This document shows, one piece after another, positions 14,950 through 22,964 of a stretch of DNA of 38,776 nt; position 1 is the first letter of the stretch; every line of letters begins with the position of its first letter. The stretch is from Pseudomonas aegrilactucae (GTDB taxonomy: Bacteria > Pseudomonadota > Gammaproteobacteria > Pseudomonadales > Pseudomonadaceae): NCBI RefSeq assembly GCF_019168305.1, contig NZ_JAHTBI010000002.1, forward strand, positions 1 through 38,776, given 5' to 3'. The notes beneath the pieces are model-generated. The model saw only the letters and a program-made list of their open reading frames with translations, was not told where the DNA came from and made no database searches. A program made the translations under genes and the position numbers.

Positions 14950-16715
14950 TGACCCGTCGACTGATCCCCCTGCTTGCGCTGCTGCTTCTGGCAGGGCTGG
15001 CGCCCCTGCTGCTGCCGCCCTTTCACGTCACCCTGCTCAATTACATCGGCCTCTACAGCCTGGTTGCCCTGGGCCTGGTGCTGCTGACCGGTATCGGCGG
15101 CATGACCTCCTTCGGGCAGGCGGCGTTCGTCGGTATCGGCGCTTACGCCAGCGCCGTGCTGACCACCCAGTACGGCCTGTCGCCGTGGCTCGGCCTGCTC
15201 GCGGGGCTGACCATCACCCTGCTGGTGGCAACCACCCTGGGCCTGCTGACCCTGCGCCTGGCCGGCCACTACCTGCCCATCGGCACCCTGGCCTGGGGCC
15301 TGGCACTGTTCTACCTGTTCGGCAACCTGCCCGGGCTTGGCGGCTTCGGTGGCCTGCAGAACCTGCCGAACATCAGCCTGGCGGGCTGGCAGATCAGCGA
15401 CGCGGCCGACTTCAGCCTGCTGATCGGCCTGTTGCTGGTGGCCAGCCTGTGGCTGCTCGACAACCTGCTGCACAGCCGTCACGGCCGCGCCATTCGCACC
15501 CTCAAGGAATCGGCCGGGATGGCCGAGGCAATGGGCATCGATACGGCGCGCAGCCGCTTGCAGGTGTTCGTCATCGCCGCCCTGCTCGCGGCCGTGTCGG
15601 GGTGGCTGTACGCGCACCTGCAGCGGGTGGTCAACCCCACGCCATTCTCGGTGGTCATGGGTATCGAGTACCTGTTCATGATCGTGCTGGGCGGCGTCGC
15701 CAGCCTGTGGGGCGCCCTGCTGGGCGCGGCACTGCTGACCCTGATCAAGCAAGTGTTGCAGGACGTGCTGCCGCAGCTGTTCGGGCATGCCGACAACGTC
15801 GAGATGATCTTCTTCGGCGTGCTGGTGATCCTGGTGCTGCAATACGCCCGCGGCGGCCTGCTGCCCGTGCTGCGCCGCTGGCTGCCGGCCGCACGGCCAC
15901 GCCCGTTGCCCGCACAGGCAGCATCCGCACTGCCACGGCGCACGATGCCCGCCAAGGGCCAGCCACTGATGACCGCACAAGGGCTGCTCAAACAGTTTGG
16001 CGGGCTGGTGGCCAACAAGGACATGAGCCTCTCGGTCAACGGCGGCCAGGTGACGGCCCTGATCGGCCCCAACGGGGCCGGCAAGTCCACCCTGTTCAAC
16101 CTGCTGTCCGGGGTACTGAGCCCGAACGCGGGGCAGATCACCTTCCTTGGCCAGCGCATCGACGGCCTGGCACCGCGCGCCATCGCCCGCCTGGGGGTCA
16201 GCCGGACCTTCCAGCATGTGCGCCTGCTACCGGAGATGAGCGTGCTTGAGAACGTTGCGCTGGGTGCCCACGCACGCGGCAAGGCCGGCTTGCTGCGCGC
16301 GATGCTGCACCTGGAGCGTGACGAAGAGGCCAGCCTGCTGGCCGAGGCCACCCGCCAGATCGAACGGGTGGGCCTCGCCGATGCCCTGCATGCACCCGCC
16401 GGCAGCCTGCCGCTGGGCCAGCAGCGCATCGTCGAAATCGCCCGCGCGCTGTGCAGTGACCCGCTGCTGCTGTTGCTCGACGAGCCCGCCGCCGGCCTGC
16501 GCTATGGCGAGAAACAGGCACTGGCCCGGTTGCTTGAGCAACTGCGTGACGAGGGCCTGGGCGTGTTGCTGGTCGAGCACGACATGGAGTTCGTGATGGG
16601 CCTGGCCGACGAGATCGTGGTGATGGAGTTCGGCCAGCGCCTGGCCAGCGGCACCCCGCTGCAGATACAGCAAAACCCGGCGGTGCTTGCCGCCTACCTC
16701 GGAGGTGTCGAATGA
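14949..16715 (+). CDS. Fused ABC transporter permease-ATPase (LivM-LivG-like)
   Basis: 588 residues. Residues 1-315 are a LivM-type membrane domain (GIGGMTSFGQAAFVGIGAYAS and the loop GRAIRTLKESAGMAEAMGID). After a Pro/Ala/Arg linker at about 313-340, a LivG-type ATPase follows with Walker A GPNGAGKST at 373-381, signature LPLGQQRIVEIARAL in place of LSGGQ, and Walker B LLLLDEPAAGL. In E. coli these are two proteins. No internal frameshift or stop is seen, so the fusion is real. The frame is open upstream to 14907 but ATG 14949 overlaps the LivH stop. The next gene supplies the second ATPase. Confidence 0.92.
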   Translation: MTRRLIPLLALLLLAGLAPLLLPPFHVTLLNYIGLYSLVALGLVLLTGIGGMTSFGQAAFVGIGAYASAVLTTQYGLSPWLGLLAGLTITLLVATTLGLLTLRLAGHYLPIGTLAWGLALFYLFGNLPGLGGFGGLQNLPNISLAGWQISDAADFSLLIGLLLVASLWLLDNLLHSRHGRAIRTLKESAGMAEAMGIDTARSRLQVFVIAALLAAVSGWLYAHLQRVVNPTPFSVVMGIEYLFMIVLGGVASLWGALLGAALLTLIKQVLQDVLPQLFGHADNVEMIFFGVLVILVLQYARGGLLPVLRRWLPAARPRPLPAQAASALPRRTMPAKGQPLMTAQGLLKQFGGLVANKDMSLSVNGGQVTALIGPNGAGKSTLFNLLSGVLSPNAGQITFLGQRIDGLAPRAIARLGVSRTFQHVRLLPEMSVLENVALGAHARGKAGLLRAMLHLERDEEASLLAEATRQIERVGLADALHAPAGSLPLGQQRIVEIARALCSDPLLLLLDEPAAGLRYGEKQALARLLEQLRDEGLGVLLVEHDMEFVMGLADEIVVMEFGQRLASGTPLQIQQNPAVLAAYLGGVE

Positions 16716-17476
16716 GTCGCCTGCTGGATGTGCGCAACCTGTCGATCAGCCACGGCAAGGTCGAGGCGGTACGCAACCTGGACCTGTGCCTGGAAGAAGG
16801 CCAGATCGTCAGCCTGATCGGCCCCAACGGCGCCGGCAAGACCACCCTGATGGCGGCCTTGATCGGCCTGCTGCCCTCACAGGGCCAGGTGACGTACGCG
16901 GGTCAGCCGCTATGGGCCCACCACGACGTGGCCCAACGCATCGACAAGGGCATGGCGCTGGTGCCGGAAAGCCGTGAGCTGTTCGGCCTGATGAGCGTCG
17001 AGGACAACTTGCGCCTGGGTGCCTTCAGCCGCCACCGACGCGGCTTTCGCGATCACGCCAAGACCCTGGACGAGGTCTTCGGCCTGTTCCCGCGCATGTA
17101 CGAACGACGCGAACAGGCGGCATGCACCTTGTCGGGCGGCGAACGCCAGATGCTCGCCATCGGCCGGGCACTGATGGCCAAGCCGCGCCTGCTGATGCTC
17201 GATGAGCCGAGCCTGGGCCTGGCGCCGCGGGTGATCGGCGAGATCTTCACGATTTTCGAGCAACTGCGTCAGAGCGGTGTGTCGATCCTGCTGGTGGAGC
17301 AGAACGCACGCGCCGCATTGAAGATTTCCGACTACGGCTATGTGCTGGAAATCGGAGAAATCGTGCTTGAAGGCAGCGCCGCCGCGCTCGCCGACAACCC
17401 CCGGGTGGTCGAAAGCTACCTGGGCCGCACACCCGCCCGCGCCCACCCGCAGGCCACCCGCGCTACCGGTACGTAG
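16712..17476 (+). CDS. Branched-chain-type ABC transporter ATPase (LivF-like)
   Basis: 254 residues. Walker A is GPNGAGKTTL near residues 38-47, the signature is LSGGERQMLAIGRAL and Walker B is LLMLDEPSLGLAP, followed by LLVEQNARAAL, the H-loop region in which Liv-type ATPases have Gln-Asn. It pairs with the ATPase half of the fused protein to drive uptake. The ATG overlaps the previous stop by 4 bp. The stop codon lies inside a small hairpin (17460-17479). Confidence 0.92.
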   Translation: MSRLLDVRNLSISHGKVEAVRNLDLCLEEGQIVSLIGPNGAGKTTLMAALIGLLPSQGQVTYAGQPLWAHHDVAQRIDKGMALVPESRELFGLMSVEDNLRLGAFSRHRRGFRDHAKTLDEVFGLFPRMYERREQAACTLSGGERQMLAIGRALMAKPRLLMLDEPSLGLAPRVIGEIFTIFEQLRQSGVSILLVEQNARAALKISDYGYVLEIGEIVLEGSAAALADNPRVVESYLGRTPARAHPQATRATGT

Positions 17477-17479
17477 CGC
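17460..17479 (+). other. Intercistronic stem-loop
   Basis: GCGCTAC (17460-17466) pairs with GTAGCGC (17473-17479) across six bases and spans the LivF-like stop. Without a T-run it is not a terminator; it may stabilise the mRNA or tune expression of the binding-protein gene that follows. Confidence 0.35.
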
Positions 17480-17504
17480 CACCTTGCCGCGTTTGCCACA
17501 CCAT

Positions 17505-17512
17505 AAAAACAA
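17505..17512 (+). promoter_or_regulatory. A-rich Crc/Hfq-type motif before the binding-protein gene
   Basis: AAAAACAA fits AANAANAA and ends 15 bases before the ATG, partly beside the AAGGAG ribosome-binding site. Pattern match only. Confidence 0.4.
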
Positions 17513-17527
17513 TATTAAGGAGCTTGC

Positions 17528-18664
17528 ATGAAACCTCTTCTTCCCTTGCTGTTGCTTGCCTCGCTGTCGGCCGCCGCACAGGCCGACATGACCGTTGGCG
17601 TGATTCTGTCGACCACCGGCCCCGGCGCCTCGCTGGGCATTCCCGAACGCAATACCGTGGCCTTGCTGCCCAAGGAAATCGCCGGCCAGGCGGTGAAATA
17701 CGTGGTACTGGACGACGGCAGCGACAGCACTGCCGCCGCCAAGAACGCGCGCAAGCTGGTCAGCGAAAACCGTGTCGACCTGCTGATCGGCTCGACCACC
17801 GTGCCGACCTCGGCGGCGGTCGCGCAGATTGCCAAGGAGAGCAACACCGCGCAGATCGCCCTGGCCCCGTTTGCCCCGGCCGACGGCGAGCAGGCCTGGA
17901 TCTTTACCATCGCCCAGACCAACACCCTGATGGCCCAGGCACTGATCGAGCACATGCAGCAGAACGGGGTCAAGACGCTGGCCTACATCGGCTACAACGA
18001 TGTGTGGGGCGAGGACTGGTACAAGGTCCTGAGCGAGATGGCGCCGGCGGCGGGTATCACGCTGGTGCGCGACGAGCGCTTCAACCGCACCGATTCATCG
18101 GTCAGTGGCCAGGCCTTGAAGGTCATGGGCAAAAAGCCTGACGCCGTGCTGATCGGCGCCACCGGCACCCCGGCGGCCCTGCCCCACACCGAGCTGCGTC
18201 GCCTGGGTTACAAGGGCACGATCTACCACACCCACGGGGCCGCCAACAGCGCGTTCCTGCGCATCGGCGACAAGGCGCTGAACGGTGCGATCCTGCCGGT
18301 CGGGCCTGTGGTGGTGTGGGACAAGCTGCCGGCCAGCCACCCTTCCAAGGCCATCGCCAGCCAATACGCACAGGACTACCAGGCGCAGTACGGGGCCAAC
18401 AGCCTGTCGCCATTCGGCGCCTACCTGTACGACGCCATGCGCCTGGTGGAGGCAGCAGTGCCCGCCGCCCTGAAAGGTGCAACGCCTGGTACCCCGGCGT
18501 TTCGCCAGCAACTGCGCGACCAGCTCGAGCAGACCCGCGATGTGGTCGGCACCCATGGCGTATACAACCTGAGCGCCACCGACCACTTCGGCCACGACCA
18601 GCGCGCCCGTGCGCTGGTCACGGTGCAGGACCAGCAATGGGTACTGCTGCATGCCCCTGAATAA
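17528..18664 (+). CDS. Periplasmic substrate-binding protein of the Liv-type importer
   Basis: 378 residues, type I periplasmic binding protein (peripla_BP_6 / LivK-like). The first 19 residues (MKPLLPLLLLASLSAAAQA) are a signal peptide, cleaved before DMTVGVILSTTGPGAS, which is the usual ligand-site start of this family. Later ETHGV-type features appear as VVGTHGVYNLSATDHFGHD. It captures the substrate for the permeases encoded upstream; sequence context suggests an aromatic acid. AAGGAG lies seven bases before the ATG. The gap of 51 bp keeps it in the same operon. Confidence 0.9.
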   Translation: MKPLLPLLLLASLSAAAQADMTVGVILSTTGPGASLGIPERNTVALLPKEIAGQAVKYVVLDDGSDSTAAAKNARKLVSENRVDLLIGSTTVPTSAAVAQIAKESNTAQIALAPFAPADGEQAWIFTIAQTNTLMAQALIEHMQQNGVKTLAYIGYNDVWGEDWYKVLSEMAPAAGITLVRDERFNRTDSSVSGQALKVMGKKPDAVLIGATGTPAALPHTELRRLGYKGTIYHTHGAANSAFLRIGDKALNGAILPVGPVVVWDKLPASHPSKAIASQYAQDYQAQYGANSLSPFGAYLYDAMRLVEAAVPAALKGATPGTPAFRQQLRDQLEQTRDVVGTHGVYNLSATDHFGHDQRARALVTVQDQQWVLLHAPE

Positions 18665-18671
18665 CCTTCAC

Positions 18672-18688
18672 AACAACAATAACAACAA
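18672..18688 (+). promoter_or_regulatory. Extended A-rich Crc/Hfq-type site before the porin gene
   Basis: AACAACAATAACAACAA, 17 bases containing several overlapping AANAANAA units, ends 10 bases before the ATG. It is the strongest such match in the window and occupies the region a 30S ribosome must contact. Confidence 0.6.
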
Positions 18689-18698
18689 GGCAATCTCC

Positions 18699-19980
18699 AT
18701 GAGCACTCTGAAGCGGGTTCACACCACCCTGGCCCTCGGCACCTTGTGCAGCATCAGCCCTGCGCTGCTTGCCCAGGGTTTTATCGAAGACAGCAAAGCC
18801 AGCCTCACGGCACGCAACTATTACTTCGACCGGGACTACAAGGGCACCTCGGCGCAATCGGCCACGCGTGAATGGGCACAGGGCTTCATCTTGCGTTTCA
18901 CCTCCGGCTACACCCCGGGCACCGTGGGCTTTGGCCTGGATGCCCAGGGCATGCTCGGGCTCAAGCTGGACTCCAGTGCCGGGCGCACCGGTACTGGCCT
19001 GCTGCCGTTCGACCCGGCCGATCGCGACCCGCGCGACAACTACTCGGAGCTTGGGCTGACCGCCAAGGTCAAGGTCTCCAAGACCGAACTGCAGGGGGGG
19101 CACGCTTGCGCCGATCCTGCCGATCCTGTTCGCCAGCCCTACCCGCCTGTTGCCGCAGACGTTTCGCGGTGCACAGCTCAAGACCCAGGACATCGACGAC
19201 CTGACCCTGGTGGGTGGCCGGCTCGACCGCATGAACCAGCGCGACTCCACCGACTACCAGAAGATCACCCTGGCCTCGCCCAACCGGCGGTTCAATGGGG
19301 CGGCCGAGTCGGACGCCTTCAATTTCGCCGGGGGTGACTACAGATGGTCGGATGCGCTCACGCTCAAGTACTACCATGCGCAGCTCGAGGACATTTACCG
19401 CCAGGACTTCGTCGGTTTCATCGACAACCGCCCGCTGGGCAGCGGGCGCTTGAAGACCGATGTGCGCTACCACGCCAGTGGCGAGGACGGGCCGGCCAAG
19501 GCCGGCAAGGTCGACAACCGCACCTTTGGCGTGATGAGCACCTACAGCCTGGGGGCGCACAGCCTTGGGCTGGGCTACATGCAGTTGAGTGGTGAGACGG
19601 CCATGCCCTACATTGCCGGTTCCGAGCCGATGGTGGTCAGCGAAGGGGCGTTGAGCAGTGAGTTCCTCAACCCTCGGGAGCGTACCTGGCAGGTGCGTTA
19701 TGACTATGACTTTGCGGCCATGGCGCTGCCGGGGCTCAAGGGCATGCTGCGCTACCTGGACGGTAGCCGCATCGAGCTGCCGACAGCGCTGGGCGGCAGT
19801 GGGCTCAGCGAAAGCGAGAAGGACATCGAGCTGTCGTACGTGGTGCAGAGTGGCACCTTCAAGAACGTTGCCTTTCGGTTGCGCCATGCCTGGTACCGCA
19901 ATGATTTTGCGCCCAGCGCCTCGTTTCGCGATGACAACGAGTTGCGGGTGAACGTGGATTACACCTTGGCGCTCTGGTAG
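18699..19980 (+). pseudogene. OprD-family outer-membrane porin, frameshifted
   Basis: OprD-type channel probably meant to pass the aromatic substrate across the outer membrane. The signal peptide is at 1-26 (ALGTLCSISPALLA then QGF). The first frame reads well through FIEDSKASLTARNYYFDRDY, REWAQGF and up to KVKVSKTELQ, about 131 codons. At a run of seven G (19094-19100) the frame is lost: the expected continuation GTLAPILPILFASPTRLLPQ is found in the next frame, which stays open to 19980 and ends in an aromatic residue. Removing one G restores a 426-residue protein, normal for OprD. This may be a sequencing error, a recent null mutation or a slipped-strand phase switch. Confidence 0.8.
19094..19100 (+). 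repeat. G7 homopolymer at the porin frameshift
   Basis: Seven G in a row where the OprD frame needs six. It is both the commonest type of sequencing error and a possible slippage site. Confidence 0.7.
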
Positions 19981-19998
19981 AGGGAGGCTGCTGGACCA

Positions 19999-20021
19999 CG
20001 CCCCGGCTTGCCGGGGCGTTT
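19999..20021 (+). terminator. Rho-independent terminator after the porin gene
   Basis: CGCCCCGG (19999-20006) pairs with CCGGGGCG (20011-20018) over the loop CTTG and is followed by TTT. It lies 19 bp past the porin stop and closes the importer operon. The remaining 20022-20188 shows no gene or clear motif. Confidence 0.75.
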
Positions 20022-20188
20022 GCGTTGAGGGGGGCTCGATCTTGAGACCGTCGACTATCACCTGAAGGCCCCACCGCGATCTTCGGCCGGACCGACAAGG
20101 CTGACAACGCGTCATGGCCAGCAGGATCGGCGTGGCCAGCCTGGTTTGCACAACCTCGGATCTCTATGGCGCCGTATGCCTACCCAAC

Positions 20189-21826
20189 CTACTCCGTCAC
20201 TACCTGCCCCACCTGGAACTCCAGTTGCTGCGCCAACTCACGCAACTCATTACACGATTGCCGCGTCTGATCGATCGTTCGCGCACTGACCGACGAGGCC
20301 TCGTGAATCCGCGTGACACTGCGGTTGATCTCATCCGCCGTGGCCGCCTGCTGCTCCGCCGCACTGGCAATCTGAAACGTCATCTGGCTGACCGTCGACG
20401 CCGACGCCGTAATCAATCCCAATACCTCTCCCGCCCGCACAGACGCAGCAACCGGCTGCTGCGCCGCCTCCACATTGGCACCGATCTGCGCCGCCGCCTG
20501 GCGCGCACCCGCCTGCACCCGCGTGATGATCTGCTGGATTTCCAGCGTCGACTGCTGCGTACGCATCGCCAAGGTGCGCACCTCATCCGCCACCACCGCA
20601 AAACCACGCCCATGCTCACCCGCCCGCGCCGCCTCGATGGCCGCATTGAGCGCCAGCAAGTTGGTCTGCTCGGCAATGGCGGTAATCACATCCAGCACCC
20701 GCCCCACATGCCCCGAGTCAACAGCCAGTTGATCCACAATGCTGCGACTCTGGCCCAAGGCCTCGGCCAAGGCACTGATCGCCTGCACCGCCTCGCGCAC
20801 CGTGGCACCACCCGCACCCGCCTGACGTTCGGCATCCTGGGTCGAGGTCGCCGCCACACTGGCGTTATGCGCCACCGCCTGCACCGTACTGACCATCTGG
20901 CTCATGGCCGCGACCACGCTGTCGGTTTCCTGCTGCTGCGCCTGCATGCTGCGCTGCGCCGCCTCGGTGACCTGCCCCAGGCTGCTGCTGGTGCTGGAGA
21001 TGCGCTGGCTGGCCTGGGCCATGCTGCGGGTCACCCGGTGCGCAGCCTCGACCAGGCGGTTGAAGCTGTGCGCCACCTGGGTCAGTTCGTCATTGCCCTC
21101 AGTGGGCAAACGCAACGTGAGGTCAGTCTGCCCATGGGTCGCGCGCGCCAGCGCACGCACCGTGTCATTCAACGGCCGGGTGATGCTGCGTATCAGAAAA
21201 ACCGCGCACAACGCCATCAGCGACAACACCGCCAGCACCAGCACTGCGGGTGTCAACAGCACCGCATTCACCGCACTGCGCACATCCTGCGGGTGGATGC
21301 CGCTGGCCAGCACCCAGCCCCAGGGCTTGAACAACGCAACCTCTGAAACCTTGTACTCGGGCTGCTGCGAACCTGCCCGCGGGAACCAGTATTCGACGGT
21401 AGCCCGGCCGCGCTCACTGGCCGAGGCCACCATCTCACGGGCGAACAATTTGCCGTTGACGTCCTTGAAATCCGCCAGCGGCTTGCCGACCAGGGCCGGC
21501 GTGGTCGGGTGCATGACCATGCGGTGCTCAAGGTCGAGGATCAACAGGTAGTTGTCGTCCAGGTAGCGCAGGGTACTGACCACCTGCGCGGCCTGGCGCT
21601 GCGCCTGCTCGGTGCTCAGGTGCCCCTCGCGCGCCTGCCGCTCATAGTGCGCCAGCAGGTTGGACGCAGTATCCAGCGCCGTACCGACCCCGGCCATCTT
21701 CTCCTGCAGCAACGCACGGTGCAGCGTCAACCCCAGCCAGCCACTGAGCACGACGACAAACAGGGTAATGCCGACCACCAGAACAGTAATGCGGGTGCTG
21801 ATCCGCAAATGCCTCAACCCGAACAT
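20189..21826 (-). CDS. Methyl-accepting chemotaxis protein with sCache ligand domain
   Basis: 545 residues. Membrane segment at about 8-30 ([19 protein letters not shown]); a periplasmic sCache_2-like domain with [27 protein letters not shown] split over ~100-190 and [17 protein letters not shown]; a second membrane segment around 195-220; HAMP; and a long signalling coiled coil containing [19 protein letters not shown], the CheA/CheW-contact hairpin. Such receptors bind small carboxylates in Pseudomonas, but the ligand here may be an aromatic acid or a product. No C-terminal CheR-tethering pentapeptide. ATG 21826 has GAGG at eight bases; the further upstream ATG at 21883 sits on the operator and start site, so is rejected. 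Probably under the local TetR. Confidence 0.92.
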   Translation of the reverse strand: MFGLRHLRISTRITVLVVGITLFVVVLSGWLGLTLHRALLQEKMAGVGTALDTASNLLAHYERQAREGHLSTEQAQRQAAQVVSTLRYLDDNYLLILDLEHRMVMHPTTPALVGKPLADFKDVNGKLFAREMVASASERGRATVEYWFPRAGSQQPEYKVSEVALFKPWGWVLASGIHPQDVRSAVNAVLLTPAVLVLAVLSLMALCAVFLIRSITRPLNDTVRALARATHGQTDLTLRLPTEGNDELTQVAHSFNRLVEAAHRVTRSMAQASQRISSTSSSLGQVTEAAQRSMQAQQQETDSVVAAMSQMVSTVQAVAHNASVAATSTQDAERQAGAGGATVREAVQAISALAEALGQSRSIVDQLAVDSGHVGRVLDVITAIAEQTNLLALNAAIEAARAGEHGRGFAVVADEVRTLAMRTQQSTLEIQQIITRVQAGARQAAAQIGANVEAAQQPVAASVRAGEVLGLITASASTVSQMTFQIASAAEQQAATADEINRSVTRIHEASSVSARTIDQTRQSCNELRELAQQLEFQVGQVVTE

Positions 21827-21881
21827 AGAAAACGCCTCATTTTTGTTGTGTATGGCCGCGCTGATCGCGCCGAAAGCAAAC

Positions 21882-21895
21882 ATACACTATTGTAT
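21882..21895. promoter_or_regulatory. TetR-type operator on the chemoreceptor promoter
   Basis: ATACA-CTAT-TGTAT, the same 5-4-5 palindrome as at 12596 and 13490. Its left half, read on the minus strand, contains the -10 element of the chemoreceptor promoter. Confidence 0.6.
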
Positions 21896-21916
21896 TTTCA
21901 AATGAGTATTTTCCAA
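21889..21916 (-). promoter_or_regulatory. Candidate sigma-70 promoter of the chemoreceptor gene
   Basis: On the minus strand TTGGAA (21911-21916) and TACAAT (21889-21894) are 16 bases apart, four and five matches to consensus. The start point would be near 21882, giving a leader of about 55 bases that carries an A-rich Crc-like stretch (AACAAAAA) before the ribosome-binding site. Confidence 0.55.
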
Positions 21917-21965
21917 TGTTTCATAGACATTAAAGCGCTCAAAAAGAAGTCACATCTGCATCTTG

Positions 21966-22853
21966 TCAGTACGCGAATGCGCTCCGGTGCTTGCGTACGA
22001 AATCGACCCAGCGCACCGGCTCACGCCCCGTGATGGCCTGGAAGTTGTCGAACACCTGATCCACCCCGGGGATCGCCCCGGCGGCCATGCGCGTGAAGTT
22101 GTCGTGCACGCAGTTCATGTAGGCCATCTGCGCCCCGGCGGCGCGCATGTTCTGCAGGAACACATCGGGCGACTGTGCGTCATAGCGGAACGGCTGGCCG
22201 AGTACCTCGCTCATCACCTGCGCCACCTCGCCATACGATTTGACGTCGTAACCCAGACGATAGGTCTGCCCGGCGTGACGCTGCGGGTGCAGCAGGGCCT
22301 GCGCCGCCACCCGCGCCACGTCTTCGCCGTCCACCCAACTGAACGGGGTGTCGCCGGTGTACTGCTCGATCACGCCATTGCGCACCGCCTGGGTGCCGTC
22401 GTAGCTGAGCAGGTTCTGCATGAAGCACTCCGGGCGCAGGTGGGTGAAGGAAAAACCACGCCACTCGATGTAGCGCTCGACGAACTGGTGCCAGGCCCAA
22501 TGCCCGATGGTGGCCTCGTCGTCCCCGCACGCGCCCAGATGCACCACATGCTGTACGCCGGCGCGCTTGGCACTGTCGAGAAACGCCTTGCTTTGGCGCA
22601 GCATGTCCACGGTGTAGCCGGTCACCAGCAGAACTCGGTCGATGCCTTGCAACGCCGGTGCCAGGGTGTGCTCCAGGTCGAAGTCCATGATCACCGTGCG
22701 AATGCCGCGGGCCTCGAACGGCTGCGCCTTGGCCGCCGAGCGCACCGCGGCCACGAGCGTGATGCTGTCGTCGTCCTGCAGAAAGCGCAGGGTGTCACCG
22801 CCAATCTGCCCCGTGGCACCGGTGATCAGGACTGTGGGTTTGCTGTCGTGCAT
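21966..22853 (-). CDS. NmrA-like NAD(P)-binding oxidoreductase (atypical SDR)
   Basis: 295 residues. The N-terminal Rossmann motif is VLITGATGQIGGDTLRFL; VVHLGACGDDE and FTHLRPECFMQNLL are typical of the NmrA / quinone-oxidoreductase-2 branch of atypical SDRs. The usual Tyr-x3-Lys catalytic pair is not seen. It may be a quinone or small-molecule reductase or an NADPH sensor; no substrate can be named. The frame is open to 22919 but ATG 22853 gives the standard start before the Rossmann fold. It is divergent from a LysR gene, which most likely controls it through the palindrome at 22894-22927. Confidence 0.82.
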   Translation of the reverse strand: MHDSKPTVLITGATGQIGGDTLRFLQDDDSITLVAAVRSAAKAQPFEARGIRTVIMDFDLEHTLAPALQGIDRVLLVTGYTVDMLRQSKAFLDSAKRAGVQHVVHLGACGDDEATIGHWAWHQFVERYIEWRGFSFTHLRPECFMQNLLSYDGTQAVRNGVIEQYTGDTPFSWVDGEDVARVAAQALLHPQRHAGQTYRLGYDVKSYGEVAQVMSEVLGQPFRYDAQSPDVFLQNMRAAGAQMAYMNCVHDNFTRMAAGAIPGVDQVFDNFQAITGREPVRWVDFVRKHRSAFAY

Positions 22854-22893
22854 GCTGGAAACCTGTCGTAAAAAGAGATGCCCCAGCTTACTC

Positions 22894-22927
22894 GGTACTA
22901 TTTGTCGTATTGACGACAAATATTACC
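22894..22927. promoter_or_regulatory. Large palindrome between the NmrA-like gene and lysR
   Basis: ATTTGTCGT (22900-22908) and ACGACAAAT (22913-22921) are perfect arms around ATTG. Extending outward, GGTACT and ATTACC keep pairing with a single mismatch, giving 15-base arms. It contains T-N11-A cores as in LysR boxes and lies in the divergent promoter region. A further half site TGTCGTA is at 22864-22870. Confidence 0.65.
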
Positions 22928-22964
22928 AAGTAAAGTGAACCCAATTCATCAATGGATGTGCGCC

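Noticed and set aside
20114..21346. 410-codon plus-strand frame across the chemoreceptor
   Set aside because: Shadow of the receptor gene; the minus strand encodes an intact and canonical signalling domain.
21827..21883. Upstream ATG (21883) as start of the chemoreceptor
   Set aside because: It falls on the predicted transcription start and operator, lacks a ribosome-binding site and adds residues before the normal membrane anchor.
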